A DNA stretch of 49,671 nt from Hyphomonadaceae bacterium (GTDB lineage: Bacteria; Pseudomonadota; Alphaproteobacteria; Caulobacterales; Hyphomonadaceae): positions 1 to 49,671 of the forward strand of contig JAIXRO010000009.1 in assembly GCA_027485145.1 (NCBI GenBank), in the 5' to 3' direction. The translations under genes were made by a program, and so were the position numbers. The stretch's first letter is position 1. The number at the start of each line of letters is the position of its first letter. Positions 1 through 9,300 of the stretch are shown here, piece after piece. The notes under the pieces are model-generated. The model did no database searches and was not told where the DNA came from. It saw only the letters and a list, made by a program, of their open reading frames with translations.

Positions 1-415
1 AATGCCGTCCGGGTACGGAGTGGGTAGGGCCGTGCGCGGCGGACGCGCCAGGCGTCCGGAAGAAGAGTGTTTGGCATTGGACACCATTCGTCCGCCGCGC
101 GCCGCCAACCGGGTTTCGGGCAGTTCTCGGGATGACTTCGGCGCTGCCAGGCCTTGACGGCTTAACCCGTTCGGGGACCTTGCCCTCTTGCGGGGGCCAG
201 GTGGTCAGACGGGATTCTCCACCGGCTTTTGGACCGGCTTGCCTGGATCAACGTCCCTAGAGGCCCCGCGTGCCGTTACCTCACGCCGGGCCCCACATCC
301 GGGGCGGTCTGCCGGGCCAACCGGACGGTACGGTGCGGCCCCTGCCCGGCAGATGAGGGTGAGACTACACTGGGTGAGAGGCCTGCCGGATTGGCGCCGA
401 GCCAAAAACTTTCGG
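1..415. other. Highly self-complementary non-coding stretch, possible structured RNA
   Basis: No reading frame here resembles a protein family I know. One frame is open from the window edge to 258, but its translation is low-complexity Pro/Arg-rich and unconvincing. The stretch is full of inverted repeats. A perfect 12-bp pair joins 34-45 (GCGCGGCGGACG) to 89-100, extended by a T:G and a G:C pair. A 9-bp pair joins 308-316 to 345-353. Shorter stems lie at 268-272/282-286, 291-294/301-304 and 119-123/144-148. I looked for hallmarks of RNase P RNA (GAGGAAAGTC, ACAGAA), tmRNA (T-loop, CCA, tag ORF) and SRP RNA (GGAAGGAAGCA) on both strands and saw none. It may be a fast-evolving RNA, a 5' or 3' untranslated region of a gene outside the window, or GC-rich filler. 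Confidence 0.35.
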
Positions 416-420
416 CTCTT

Positions 421-558
421 GTCATCCCGGCGAAAGCCGGGACCCAGCAGAGGCTTGGCGGACTGAGCCAGTTTTCCTTTGGAAAACAGGCCTTTTCGGG
501 GAAATCGCAGTGCGATTTCTGATCCCTCAAAGGGCCCCGGCTTTCGCCGGGGTGACAG
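421..558. repeat. Palindromic intergenic repeat pair (GGCGAAAGCC core) with nested hairpins
   Basis: Two inverted copies of a repeat with the hairpin core CCCGGCGAAAGCCGGG lie at 421-447 (followed by ACCCAG) and about 534-555. Between them are two further perfect hairpins: GTTTTCC/GGAAAAC at 471-487, and GAAATCGCA/TGCGATTTC at 501-519. The same repeat, again as an inverted pair, recurs at 39092-39172. Its dispersion, palindromy and intergenic position match REP/BIME-type elements, which are known to be abundant in alphaproteobacteria. Confidence 0.8.
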
Positions 559-641
559 GTAAAAAAGATTCATTGACTGGGGTGAGGTGGGCGGATTCTG
601 AGGCGCAAGCGAAAACTTATGCGCCGAATTTTCGGTCCGCG

Positions 642-793
642 AAGACCCTCACCTCCCACGCCTTCGGCGCGGGTCCCTCCTCTCCCACTTCATGGGAGAG
701 GGGTTACGGCTTCGCCGACGCGCGCGCCTGACCCCTCTCCCGCACTGCGGGAGAGGAGGGGCCCATTGCGCAGCAATGGGAGGTGAGGGTCTT
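642..793. repeat. Long imperfect inverted repeat (second intergenic repeat family)
   Basis: The arms at about 642-700 and 732-793 are near reverse complements. Both read AAGACCCTCACCTCCC inward from their outer ends and contain a CCTCTCCC/GGGAGAGG hairpin. Each arm also carries a small variable hairpin near its middle: CGCCTTCGGCG-like in the left arm and CCCATTG/CAATGGG in the right. The sequence differs from the 421-558 family. The right arm ends a few bases from the mtgA stop codon, so the transcript of mtgA would fold here and the element may serve as its terminator or 3' stabiliser. It looks like a small non-autonomous (MITE/BIME-like) element. Confidence 0.75.
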
Positions 794-799
794 TCCCGA

Positions 800-1891
800 T
801 TATTCCGGCGTGAGGATCGTGGGCCCGCCTTCGTCCGTGGGCGGATCGGTGGGGGTGGGTTCGGGTTCGGCGGGAGGTGTTTCCGCCGTCGTCTCGGCGG
901 GCGCTTCGGTGTCCGGTCCGGGCGGCGGCGCGAAGGTCTCGTCGGCGGCGTTCAGGACCTCGTTCAAGGCGTCGTTGGCGTTCTCTTCGGGTACGGCTTC
1001 GGCGGGCGCTTCCAGCGCTTCTTCGCCGGTGTCCGGGGCGTCCGGAATCTCTTCGAGCTTGGGACGCGGGCGCGGGGTTTCGCCCGGTTCAGGCTTCACT
1101 CGGACGCCTTCGCCGAGCACACAGGCGGCGTAGCCTTCGTTGGCGACAACCTTCATGCGCGACAGGATCGAGCGGGTACGCTTGCGTACGTACGGACCGG
1201 GCTTGTCGGCGCTCCATTTGTTCGGGGACGGAAGGACCGCTGCGAGGCGGGCGGCCTCCAGCTGCGACAGGTCGGCGGCCGACTTGCCGAAACGGGCCTG
1301 CGCTGCGGCTTCTGCACCGAAGATGCCGTCGCCCCATTCGGCGACGTTGAGATAGACTTCCATGATGCGGCGTTTGCCCCACACGGTTTCGATGACATAG
1401 GTCATCCAGGCTTCGCCGGCCTTGCGGGGCATGCCGCCGCCATTCCAGAAGAAGACGTTCTTGGCCGTCTGCTGGCTGATGGTCGAGCCGCCGCGGCGTT
1501 TCTTGCCCTCATGCTTCTTGTTGTATTCCCGCGCTTTCTCGATCGCGTCCCAATCGATGCCGCCATGCTCGCAGAACTTCGCATCTTCCGACGCAATGAC
1601 GGCGAAGACGAGGTTCGGCGAGATGTCGTCGAGGCTTTTCCAGTCTCGCCGGACGTCTTCGCCCTGGAGGCCGCGCTGGGTCATCAGGAGGGTGCCGGGC
1701 GCGGGCATGAGTTTGAGCAGCAGCGCGTAGACGTGAAACAGGAGGAAAACGGCGATACCGGCCTGAATGATCCGGACCAGGATCCTGCGCCCGAGCGGGG
1801 CGGCGGGCTTCGGATTTTCCGGCGCGGGCGGGGTCTCGACCCCGTAATAGGCTGCAGCCGACGCCGGATTTTGCGGTGTGTCGTCGCTCAT
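800..1891 (-). CDS. mtgA: Monofunctional peptidoglycan glycosyltransferase MtgA with long acidic Pro-rich tail
   Basis: This GT51-family enzyme polymerises lipid II into glycan strands in the periplasm while anchored in the inner membrane. A Pro/Ala-rich cytoplasmic N-terminus is followed by one membrane helix (about residues 37-61) and the glycosyltransferase domain. That domain contains the conserved ASEDAKF (catalytic Glu about 102) and [13 protein letters not shown] (about 133-145) motifs. Nothing like a transpeptidase domain follows. Instead there is a tail of roughly 100 residues rich in Pro, Glu and Ala, making 363 residues against about 220-240 for typical MtgA. The start at 1891 overlaps the queG stop as ATGA, implying translational coupling. 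An in-frame ATG five codons upstream is less likely. Confidence 0.93.
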   Translation of the reverse strand: MSDDTPQNPASAAAYYGVETPPAPENPKPAAPLGRRILVRIIQAGIAVFLLFHVYALLLKLMPAPGTLLMTQRGLQGEDVRRDWKSLDDISPNLVFAVIASEDAKFCEHGGIDWDAIEKAREYNKKHEGKKRRGGSTISQQTAKNVFFWNGGGMPRKAGEAWMTYVIETVWGKRRIMEVYLNVAEWGDGIFGAEAAAQARFGKSAADLSQLEAARLAAVLPSPNKWSADKPGPYVRKRTRSILSRMKVVANEGYAACVLGEGVRVKPEPGETPRPRPKLEEIPDAPDTGEEALEAPAEAVPEENANDALNEVLNAADETFAPPPGPDTEAPAETTAETPPAEPEPTPTDPPTDEGGPTILTPE

Positions 1892-3012
1892 GCCCCGAGA
1901 TCCCACTCCTCGATCACCGCGCTGTCAGATTCGCTGGCCCGGCGGCGCGCCTTTTCGGCTGCAAAGCGGGCGGGATCAAGGCGGGCGAGCGCCCAGACGC
2001 TTGCGCCGCGCACGCTCGGGGCCTCGTCGTCCAGCAACGGCAGCAAGCTGGCGGCGAGGCGCGGTGTGCCAGAATTGCCGATGGCCACGGCGACATTGCG
2101 CACGAAGCGGGCGCGTCCCGAGCGCTTGACGGGAGAGCCGGAGAAGACCTCACGGAACGCGGCGTCATCCAGCGCGGCGAGTTCGTCGAAGCCCGGAGAC
2201 TTCAGCTCGGCGCGGGGAAAGAGGGCTGATTCGGAAGCGCTCGCCGCGAACTTGTTCCAGGGGCAGACGGCGAGGCAATCGTCGCAGCCATAGATGCGGT
2301 TGCCCATCGCGGCGCGAAACTCACGGGGGATGGGGCCGGCGTGTTCGATGGTGAGGTAGGAGATGCAGCGGCGGGCATCGAGCTGGTAGGGCGCGGGAAA
2401 GGCGTTCGTCGGGCAGATGTCGAGGCAGGCGCGGCAGGAGCCGCAATGGTCAGACTCGGGGGCGTCCGGCTCCAGCGCGGCGCTGGTGAGGACCGTGCCG
2501 AGGAAGAACCATGAGCCGAGGTCGCGGCTGACGAGGTTGGTATGCTTGCCCTGCCAGCCGAGGCCGGCTTTCTGGGCGAGCGGTTTTTCCATCAGGGGGG
2601 CGGTGTCGACGAAGACCTTGACCTCCGCGCCGGTCAGCTGGGCGACCTCGCCGGCGAGTTGCTTCAGGCGGGTCTTGATGACGTCGTGATAGTCCCTGCC
2701 CCGTGCATAGACGGAGATGTTGCCGGTTTCACGCTGGGCGAGTGTCTCCAGCGGGTCGTGGTCCGGGCCGTAATTCAGCGCGACGACGAGGGCGGAGCGG
2801 GCGTCCGCCCACATGGCGGTGGGCGCGCTGCGGCGGGCGAGGGTGTCCTCCATCCAGCGCATCTCGCCGTGCCGGCCCTCGGCGACGAATTCGGCGAGAC
2901 GGGCGCCCGCCTCCCAGGCCTCGTCGGCGCGCGCGATACCGGCGGCATCGAACCCGAGCGCGCGGGCGCGGCGTTTCAGCGCTTCGCAGGGAGTGTCATG
3001 TTCCTGTGACAT
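1888..3012 (-). CDS. queG: Epoxyqueuosine reductase QueG
   Basis: This cobalamin-dependent iron-sulfur enzyme carries out the last step of queuosine synthesis, reducing epoxyqueuosine to queuosine in tRNA (Asp, Asn, His, Tyr). The 374-residue product shows the expected layout: an N-terminal cobalamin-binding region with the proposed catalytic Asp in VDTAP (about D136), then a bacterial ferredoxin-like region. The latter has two 4Fe-4S cysteine sets, C190/C193/C196/C200 and C243/C246/C250. A HEAT-like repeat tail (about 300-350) for tRNA binding follows. The open frame extends far upstream across the divergent gene, but the ATG at 3012 matches the family N-terminus. It overlaps mtgA by 4 bp. 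Confidence 0.95.
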   Translation of the reverse strand: MSQEHDTPCEALKRRARALGFDAAGIARADEAWEAGARLAEFVAEGRHGEMRWMEDTLARRSAPTAMWADARSALVVALNYGPDHDPLETLAQRETGNISVYARGRDYHDVIKTRLKQLAGEVAQLTGAEVKVFVDTAPLMEKPLAQKAGLGWQGKHTNLVSRDLGSWFFLGTVLTSAALEPDAPESDHCGSCRACLDICPTNAFPAPYQLDARRCISYLTIEHAGPIPREFRAAMGNRIYGCDDCLAVCPWNKFAASASESALFPRAELKSPGFDELAALDDAAFREVFSGSPVKRSGRARFVRNVAVAIGNSGTPRLAASLLPLLDDEAPSVRGASVWALARLDPARFAAEKARRRASESDSAVIEEWDLGA

Positions 3013-3135
3013 TGGCGGGACAGATACCAGTAACCCCGGGCGGTTGGGAACGGTGGTCTGTGTGCAGCGCCTTGCGCGGCGAGCGGCCCTTCGATTTACC
3101 TCCACCCGTTTACTTGCAGCTGCCGGACCTGACCC

Positions 3136-5838
3136 ATGACCCGTACGTCTCTTGCCCGCGCCTTGATCAGCGCTGTTTCCCTGCTCGCGATGACCGCCTG
3201 CGGCGCGCCCGGAGGCGGCGAGACCGGTCCGGTGAACCTGCAGGAAGCCCCGGCCGGGCAATTGCCGGAGGGCGTGACCCCAACCGTTTACCGCCTCAAC
3301 CTGAAGACCGATCCGGCGGCGGACGGGTTTACGGGCGCGGTCGAGATCGATGTGATGCTGGACAAGCCGCATGCGCGGATCTGGCTGCATTCGCTGGACC
3401 AGACCATCCTCAAGGCCTTTGCGCGTCTGCCGGACGGCTCGGAGGTGGCGGCGACGTTTACCGGCAACCAGGCCGAAGGCGGGGTCGGATATCTCGATTT
3501 CGAGACGCCGCTTCCGGCCGGCGGAGCCACGCTGGTGATCGATTATGAGGCGCCGTACAATCTGGGGCTGGCGGGCCTCTACAAGGTCACGGCGGGCGGC
3601 GAGGATTATCTTGCGACGCAGATGCAGGCGATCGACGCGCGCCGGATGGTGCCGAGCTTTGACGAGCCGCGCTTCAAGACGCCCTGGGTGATCACCGTGA
3701 CGGCGCCCGAAGGCGAGAAGGTGATCTCGAACGCACCGCTGATTTCGTCGGGCACGGCCAAGGACGGCTTCGTTGAGCATGTGTTCGCGCCGACCCGCGC
3801 GATCCAGTCCTATCTCGTGGCACTGGCGGTGGGTCCCTATGACGAGAGCGAGCTGCACGTGATCGCGCGGTCATCCGTGCCGCCCTCGCCGCCCATCCCG
3901 CTGCGGGGGTTTGCAGCCAGGGGCAAGGGCGACAAGCTCGCCGAGGCGCTGGACAGCACCGGTGACATGCTGCTCTGGCAGGAGGATTACTTCGGGCAGG
4001 CCTATCCTTATGGAAAGCTCGACCTGATCGCAGCGCCCGACTTTGCCTATGGCGCGATGGAGAATGCCGGGGCGATCGTCTACCGCGAGTCGGCGCTGCT
4101 GATCGATGAACGCACCACGCTGCAGCAGCGGCGGAGCATTTTCTCGACGCACGCGCATGAACTGGCGCACCAGTGGTTTGGCAACCTCGTCACGCCGAAA
4201 TGGTGGGACGATATCTGGCTGAACGAAGCCTTCGCCACCTGGATGGCGAGCAAGACGATGCACGCGATTGACGCGGGCGGGGAATGGAACCTGAACCCGG
4301 TCGCGGGCGGTCTCGGCGCGATGGGACATGACAGCCTTCTGTCCGCGCGCCAGATTCGCAACCCGGTTGTCTCGAACAGCGAGATTGAGGATGCGTTTGA
4401 CGCGATCACCTATCAGAAGGGTGGCAGCGTGCTGAACATGTTCGAGACCTATCTGGGCGAAGACAAATTCCGGGAAGGCATCCGCGTGCACATGCGGCGC
4501 TTCTCGGACAAGGTGGCGGACACGGATGATTTCATGGCGAGCCTCGCGGAGGGCTCGGGTGACAAGGCGATCACTGACAGTTTCCGGACGTTCATTTCGC
4601 AGCCCGGCATTCCGATGCTCGACGTGGCGGTGACCTGTGCGGGGACGACGGCGTCGATGACGGTGGCACAGAGCCGCTATGCGCCGCTCGGCTCTGAAAT
4701 CGACCGTCAGGGCTCGTCCTGGCAGGTGCCGTTCTCGGCGCGTGTGCAGACAGGCGAGACAAGCACGGTGGTGCAGCAGTTGCTGACCGGCAAGCAGGCG
4801 ACGATCACGCTGCCCGCCTGCCCGGATTTCGTCATGCCCAATGCCGGCGGCACGGGCTATTGGCGCTACGCACTGGACGAGGCGAGCGCGGCGAAGCTGA
4901 GCGCAAACTTTGCCAAGCTGTCGCCGGGCGAGCAGATGGTGTTCGTGGATTCGCTGGTGTCCGGCTTTGGCGCAGGAACAGTGAACGCGGAGACCTTGCT
5001 GGCCGGCCTTGAAGCCTCGACTGCCGGTTCGGCGCTGGCCATCGGGCAACCGTTTGACACATTGCGAGGGTGGCATGCGCGGCTGGATGCGGCCGGCAAG
5101 GCCCGCCTGTCGGCCTGGATCGAGGCGACCTATGCGCCGGTGGAGGCGCGCCTCAAGGCGAAGCCCAAGGCCAGACTGACCGACCGCGAAGCTTTGCTCC
5201 AGGCCAGCCTGCAGAGCCTGTTGATCCAGCACGGCGAGCGACCCGCAGCCCAGGCGGCGCTGATCCGCAAGGCTGAAGCCTATATCGGCCTTGGCCGCGC
5301 GGCGGACCCGCGCGCCTTGCCGGCCGAGGAGGTTGCATCGGCGTTCGGCCTGGCCGCGAAGCAGCAAGGCTGGCGGTTCATCGAGCCGGCGCTGGCCTTC
5401 GCCTTTGCCTCCGACAACCAGACCGAACGTGCCGCGATCCTGCGCGCGCTGGCGGCCAATGCCGAGCCCAGGCTCGCGGGTGAACTGGTGGGCGGGGCGG
5501 CGAACCTGCCGCTCAAGGCGTCGGAAATCCCGGTCCTGTTGCAAGGCGCGTTCTCGAACGCCGCCGCGATCGATACGGTCTGGCCGGCCTTCAAGGGCGT
5601 GTTCGACGAGGCCGTGGCGAAACTTCCGGACGCGCGAAAGGCCGAAGTGGCGGCCTATTCCGCCTCGCTTTGCAGCAAGGCCGGCGCTGCAGATGCCAAG
5701 GCCTTCTTCGAAAGCAAGGCTGCGATGATCCCGGGCCATGAACGCAGCCTGACGCAAGGCCTGGAGCGGTCTGCTCTGTGTACGGCGCAAATCGAGACGC
5801 AGGTTCCGAAGCTCGCCGCGGCGCTGGCGGCGCGCTGA
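3136..5838 (+). CDS. Exported M1-family zinc aminopeptidase (lipoprotein)
   Basis: This is a metallopeptidase removing N-terminal residues from peptides. A 20-residue signal ends in a lipobox (LLAMTAC), so the enzyme is predicted to be a lipoprotein of the cell envelope rather than cytoplasmic PepN. The substrate-gating GAMEN motif is at about residues 306-310. The zinc site is exactly HEXXH-18-E: H341, H345 and E364. The C-terminal half fits an ERAP1-like helical domain. At 900 residues it has full M1 length. It is divergent from queG, with 123 bp between the start codons, and convergent with the next gene, with 7 bp between stops. A role in scavenging extracellular peptides would suit the neighbouring glutamate dehydrogenase, but that is inference. 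Confidence 0.93.
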   Translation: MTRTSLARALISAVSLLAMTACGAPGGGETGPVNLQEAPAGQLPEGVTPTVYRLNLKTDPAADGFTGAVEIDVMLDKPHARIWLHSLDQTILKAFARLPDGSEVAATFTGNQAEGGVGYLDFETPLPAGGATLVIDYEAPYNLGLAGLYKVTAGGEDYLATQMQAIDARRMVPSFDEPRFKTPWVITVTAPEGEKVISNAPLISSGTAKDGFVEHVFAPTRAIQSYLVALAVGPYDESELHVIARSSVPPSPPIPLRGFAARGKGDKLAEALDSTGDMLLWQEDYFGQAYPYGKLDLIAAPDFAYGAMENAGAIVYRESALLIDERTTLQQRRSIFSTHAHELAHQWFGNLVTPKWWDDIWLNEAFATWMASKTMHAIDAGGEWNLNPVAGGLGAMGHDSLLSARQIRNPVVSNSEIEDAFDAITYQKGGSVLNMFETYLGEDKFREGIRVHMRRFSDKVADTDDFMASLAEGSGDKAITDSFRTFISQPGIPMLDVAVTCAGTTASMTVAQSRYAPLGSEIDRQGSSWQVPFSARVQTGETSTVVQQLLTGKQATITLPACPDFVMPNAGGTGYWRYALDEASAAKLSANFAKLSPGEQMVFVDSLVSGFGAGTVNAETLLAGLEASTAGSALAIGQPFDTLRGWHARLDAAGKARLSAWIEATYAPVEARLKAKPKARLTDREALLQASLQSLLIQHGERPAAQAALIRKAEAYIGLGRAADPRALPAEEVASAFGLAAKQQGWRFIEPALAFAFASDNQTERAAILRALAANAEPRLAGELVGGAANLPLKASEIPVLLQGAFSNAAAIDTVWPAFKGVFDEAVAKLPDARKAEVAAYSASLCSKAGAADAKAFFESKAAMIPGHERSLTQGLERSALCTAQIETQVPKLAAALAAR

Positions 5839-5845
5839 GGCGGCG

Positions 5846-6307
5846 TCAGGGGGTCAGGCCGCAAGCCGTCCGAAGGGCCGAGACCTTGACCGTGTAGGCC
5901 CGGGCGAGATCCATGGTCTCGAACGGAATGGCATGATCGGTGACGGCTTCGGGCGTGCGATCGAGAAAGCCCTCCCCGATGCAGGCCGTGCCATCAAGGC
6001 AAGAGAAACGGACACGTGCGCCGCCGTCTTCAGTCTCCTCGGCGCCGCCATCCGTTACCCGGGACAGCGGCAGTTTCCAGAGGCCCCAGGCGGCGTTGCG
6101 TCCGTGGGCGTGGGTCAGCGTTTCGCAGGTGCCCTGGACGCGGTGATACATGTAGAGCGCCTTGCCGGTTCCCCAGTCATCAAATCCGGGGGCGGACTGT
6201 GTCTGCGCAGCCGCGGGCGCCTGTGCCGCCTTGGCATCGATGGATGGCGCAGCGGCGCAGGCGGAGAGCCCGGCCGCCACCAGCGCTGCGAAAAGCATCT
6301 GCTTCAT
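5846..6307 (-). CDS. Small cysteine-containing lipoprotein of unknown function
   Basis: I do not recognise a named family. The chosen ATG at 6307 gives 153 residues starting with a clear lipoprotein signal (LFAALVAAGLSAC). A longer in-frame start at 6334 would bury the signal. The mature part begins with an Ala/Gln-rich linker, then a compact domain of about 110 residues with four cysteines: one in GTCETL, two in FSCLDGTACIG and one near the C-terminus. These could form two disulfides in the periplasm. It lies 66 bp downstream of the glutamate dehydrogenase on the same strand and could be co-transcribed. Confidence 0.8.
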   Translation of the reverse strand: MKQMLFAALVAAGLSACAAAPSIDAKAAQAPAAAQTQSAPGFDDWGTGKALYMYHRVQGTCETLTHAHGRNAAWGLWKLPLSRVTDGGAEETEDGGARVRFSCLDGTACIGEGFLDRTPEAVTDHAIPFETMDLARAYTVKVSALRTACGLTP

Positions 6308-6373
6308 GTCATTCCCCCCCGACCTTCCGGCCACACTCGGCTGGCGTTCGCCGGACCCTGCCTGACGGGCGCC

Positions 6374-9300
6374 TCACCGGCCCATGAATTGCCGTACGGC
6401 GTCCGTCGAGAGGGCGAACTTGGCGAAAGACCAGGCATGATCCTTTCCGAGGGCTGTCAGGGTACTGATGAGTTGCTTGCGGTCATCACTGCGAGCCGCC
6501 AGCCAGGCGTCCGCGCCGCCGGACTTCAGGGCATCTCCGGTGGCAGATGCCTGCAGACGGACAAGCTCGGAGATCAGACGGCGGCCCGCCACGCGGTCCC
6601 AGTAGGGCGCGTGGGCGAGGCCTTCGCGCGCGGTGGCGCGCAACCGGTCGAGGCGGAGCGCGTCTCCGATGGCATAGAAGCAGGCGGCGGTTTCCGGCAC
6701 CGGCTTTCTGGACTCCCGGGCAACATCGACCACCACGAGACCTTGCGCGAAATAGCTCATCGCGGCCGTCCATTGGGCGAGCGCGTGCGGCGCGCCGCGC
6801 TTGGCGAACGCGCGCGACTCGCGCTCGATTCGCGAGGCCGGGAAGTCGGTCTGGACGTCGGCGAGCGACATCTTCAGCTCATTGAGCGGCGCATGGGTCA
6901 GCTTGACCGCGTCGCCGACCGTTTGGCCGGGCGTTGCGCGAATGAACCAGGCGGCCGCTTCGCTTGCCGCATGAATCGCTTCGAGCTGAAGCTCCGTCTG
7001 CAGATCAGCGGGCACGGCGGCGTCGAGCGCGAAGACCTCCTTGCGGAAGCCCGAAATGTCGAGCACGGCGCGGGCCGCTTCGAGGGCGCGAACGGCTTCG
7101 GCCGGCGCGGCGCCCGTGAGCTCGCGCAGGCGAAGCAGCGGGACCGGGCCGATGAAATCGAGCGTGCGGTTGGCCACCACGGTCGCGATGATCTCGCGGC
7201 GCAGGCGGTGGCCGGACATCGCCTTCGAGAACGCGTCGATCGGGGACGGGAAGTAGGCCTTCAGGACGGGCGCAAACCAGGCATCGTCTGGCAAGGTGGA
7301 GGCGACGAGATCGTCAAACAGCACGATCTTGGACCAGGCGAGCAGGACGGCAAGTTCTGGCCGGGTGAGCGGCTGGCCCTGCGCCTTTCGGGTTTGCATC
7401 TGCGCTGTGGACGGAAGACCTTCAAGGGCGCGGTTCAGCACGCCGCGCTCTTCCAGATAGACCATCAGCCGCTCCAGCGCCTCATGATCTTCACCGGCAG
7501 TCGCGCTGGCGAGGGTGAGGGCATTGGACTGATCGTAATTGTGCGCGAGCACGTGGGCGGCGACATCATCGGTCATCGAGGCGAGGAGGGCATTACGGCC
7601 GGCCACCTGCAGGTCGCCGAGGCGGATGGCTTCGGCGGCGAGGATCTTGATGTTCACTTCGTGGTCGGACGAGTCGACGCCGGCCGAATTGTCGATGGCA
7701 TCGGTATTGAGACGGCCGCCCGCGAGCGCGAACTCGATGCGGCCAGCCTGCGTGAGGCCGAGGTTTGCGCCCTCGCCGATTACCCTGGCTTTCAGATCAC
7801 GGCCATTGACGCGCAGCGTGTCATTGGCCCGGTCGCCCACATCGGCGTGGCTTTCGGCGGAGGATTTCACATAGGTGCCGATGCCGCCGAACCAGAGAAG
7901 GTCCGTTTCGGCCTGCAGCAGCGCGTGGATGAGCTCATCCGGCGTGACCGCGTCCCTGGCGAGGCCGGTGAGCGCCTTCACTTCCGGCGTCAGCGGAATC
8001 GATTTGGCCGCACGCTCGAAAATGCCGCCGCCCTTGGAGATGAGTTTCGCGTCATAGTCCGCCCAGGTCGAGCGCGGCAGGTCGAACATGCGCTGGCGCT
8101 CGGCGAGGCTGCGGGCCGGATCGTCCGGGTTCGGATCAAGGAAGATATGCATATGGTTGAACGCTGCCACGAGGCGGATTTCCGGCGAGAGCAGCATGCC
8201 GTTGCCGAAGACGTCGCCCGCCATGTCGCCGACGCCGATGACCGTGAAAGGCTCCTTCTGGATATCCTTGCCCATCTCGCGGAAGTGGCGTTTGACCGCT
8301 TCCCATGCGCCGCGGGCCGTGATGCCCATCTTCTTGTGATCATAGCCGGCGGAACCACCGGACGCGAAGGCATCGCCGAGCCAGTGACCCTTCTCGAGGC
8401 TGATGGCGTTGGCGGTGTCCGAGAAGGTGGCCGTGCCCTTGTCGGCGGCGACAACGAGGTAAGGGTCTTCGCCGTCCCAGACCACCGTCTGCGGCGGCGG
8501 CACGAGCTTGCCCATGACGAGATTGTCCGTCAGGCCGAGCAGCGCCGTGATGAACTCCTTGTAGGCGTCGCGGCCAGATTCGAACCAGGCCGGATCGCTC
8601 CGTGCCGGGAGTTGTTTCGGATAGAAGCCGCCCTTCGAGCCGACCGGCACAATCACGGCGTTCTTGACCTGCTGGGCCTTCACGAGGCCGAGCACTTCGG
8701 TGCGGTAGTCGGAGGGCCGGTCGGACCAGCGCAGGCCGCCGCGCGCGACGGGGCCGAAGCGCAGGTGGACGCCTTCGACCTTCGGGCTCTGCGTGAAGAT
8801 CTCGCGGAAGGGCTTGGGCTCGGGCAGGTCGGCGAGTTCGCGGCTGGCAACCTTGAAGCTGATCCAGGCGCGCGGCGCGCCGTCTTCGCTCGTCTGGTAG
8901 AAGTTGGTGCGCTGAAGGGCGCCTGTGAGGCTGAAGAGGCGGCGCAGGACGAGGTCGTCGGTCAGGCTGACAACGCCCTTCATGGCGTCTTCGAACCGCG
9001 CCTCGATCTCTTCGCCAGCCATTGCGCGGGCGTCGAGGGTTTTGTGCGCCTGCGGATCAAGCCGGGCGGTGAAAAGATCAAGGATGAGGCGCGTGACGGC
9101 CGGGTAGCGGTTGACGGCAGCTTCCTGAACTTCCTGCGGCTGGTCGAGGCCGCTCTGGCGGCGATAGGCGGCGAGCGCGCGGATGAGGGCGGCCTCGCGC
9201 CAGTTGGCGCCGGCGGTGAGCACGAGGCGGTTGAAACCGTCATTGTCGGCCGTGCCGCTCCAGACCGCGATGAAGGCCTCTTCCAGCGCGCGGGCAAGCT

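Noticed and set aside
1-258. C-terminal end of a protein gene entering from the left
   Set aside because: The frame is open but Pro/Arg/Gly-rich with no recognisable motif, and it overlaps strong inverted repeats; not enough to call a coding region.
421-558. Possible CRISPR-like repeat array
   Set aside because: Only two inverted palindromic copies, no direct repeats with regular spacers and no cas genes.
692-2293. 533-codon plus-strand frame opposite mtgA and queG
   Set aside because: It begins inside the repeat element at 642-793 and is antisense to two well-supported enzymes.
3013-3858. N-terminal extension of queG by about 280 codons
   Set aside because: The extension is antisense to the aminopeptidase, Arg/His-rich, and the family N-terminus begins at 3012.
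3871-5790. 639-codon minus-strand frame inside the M1 aminopeptidase gene
   Set aside because: Composition is Arg-rich shadow sequence and the sense frame has intact catalytic motifs.
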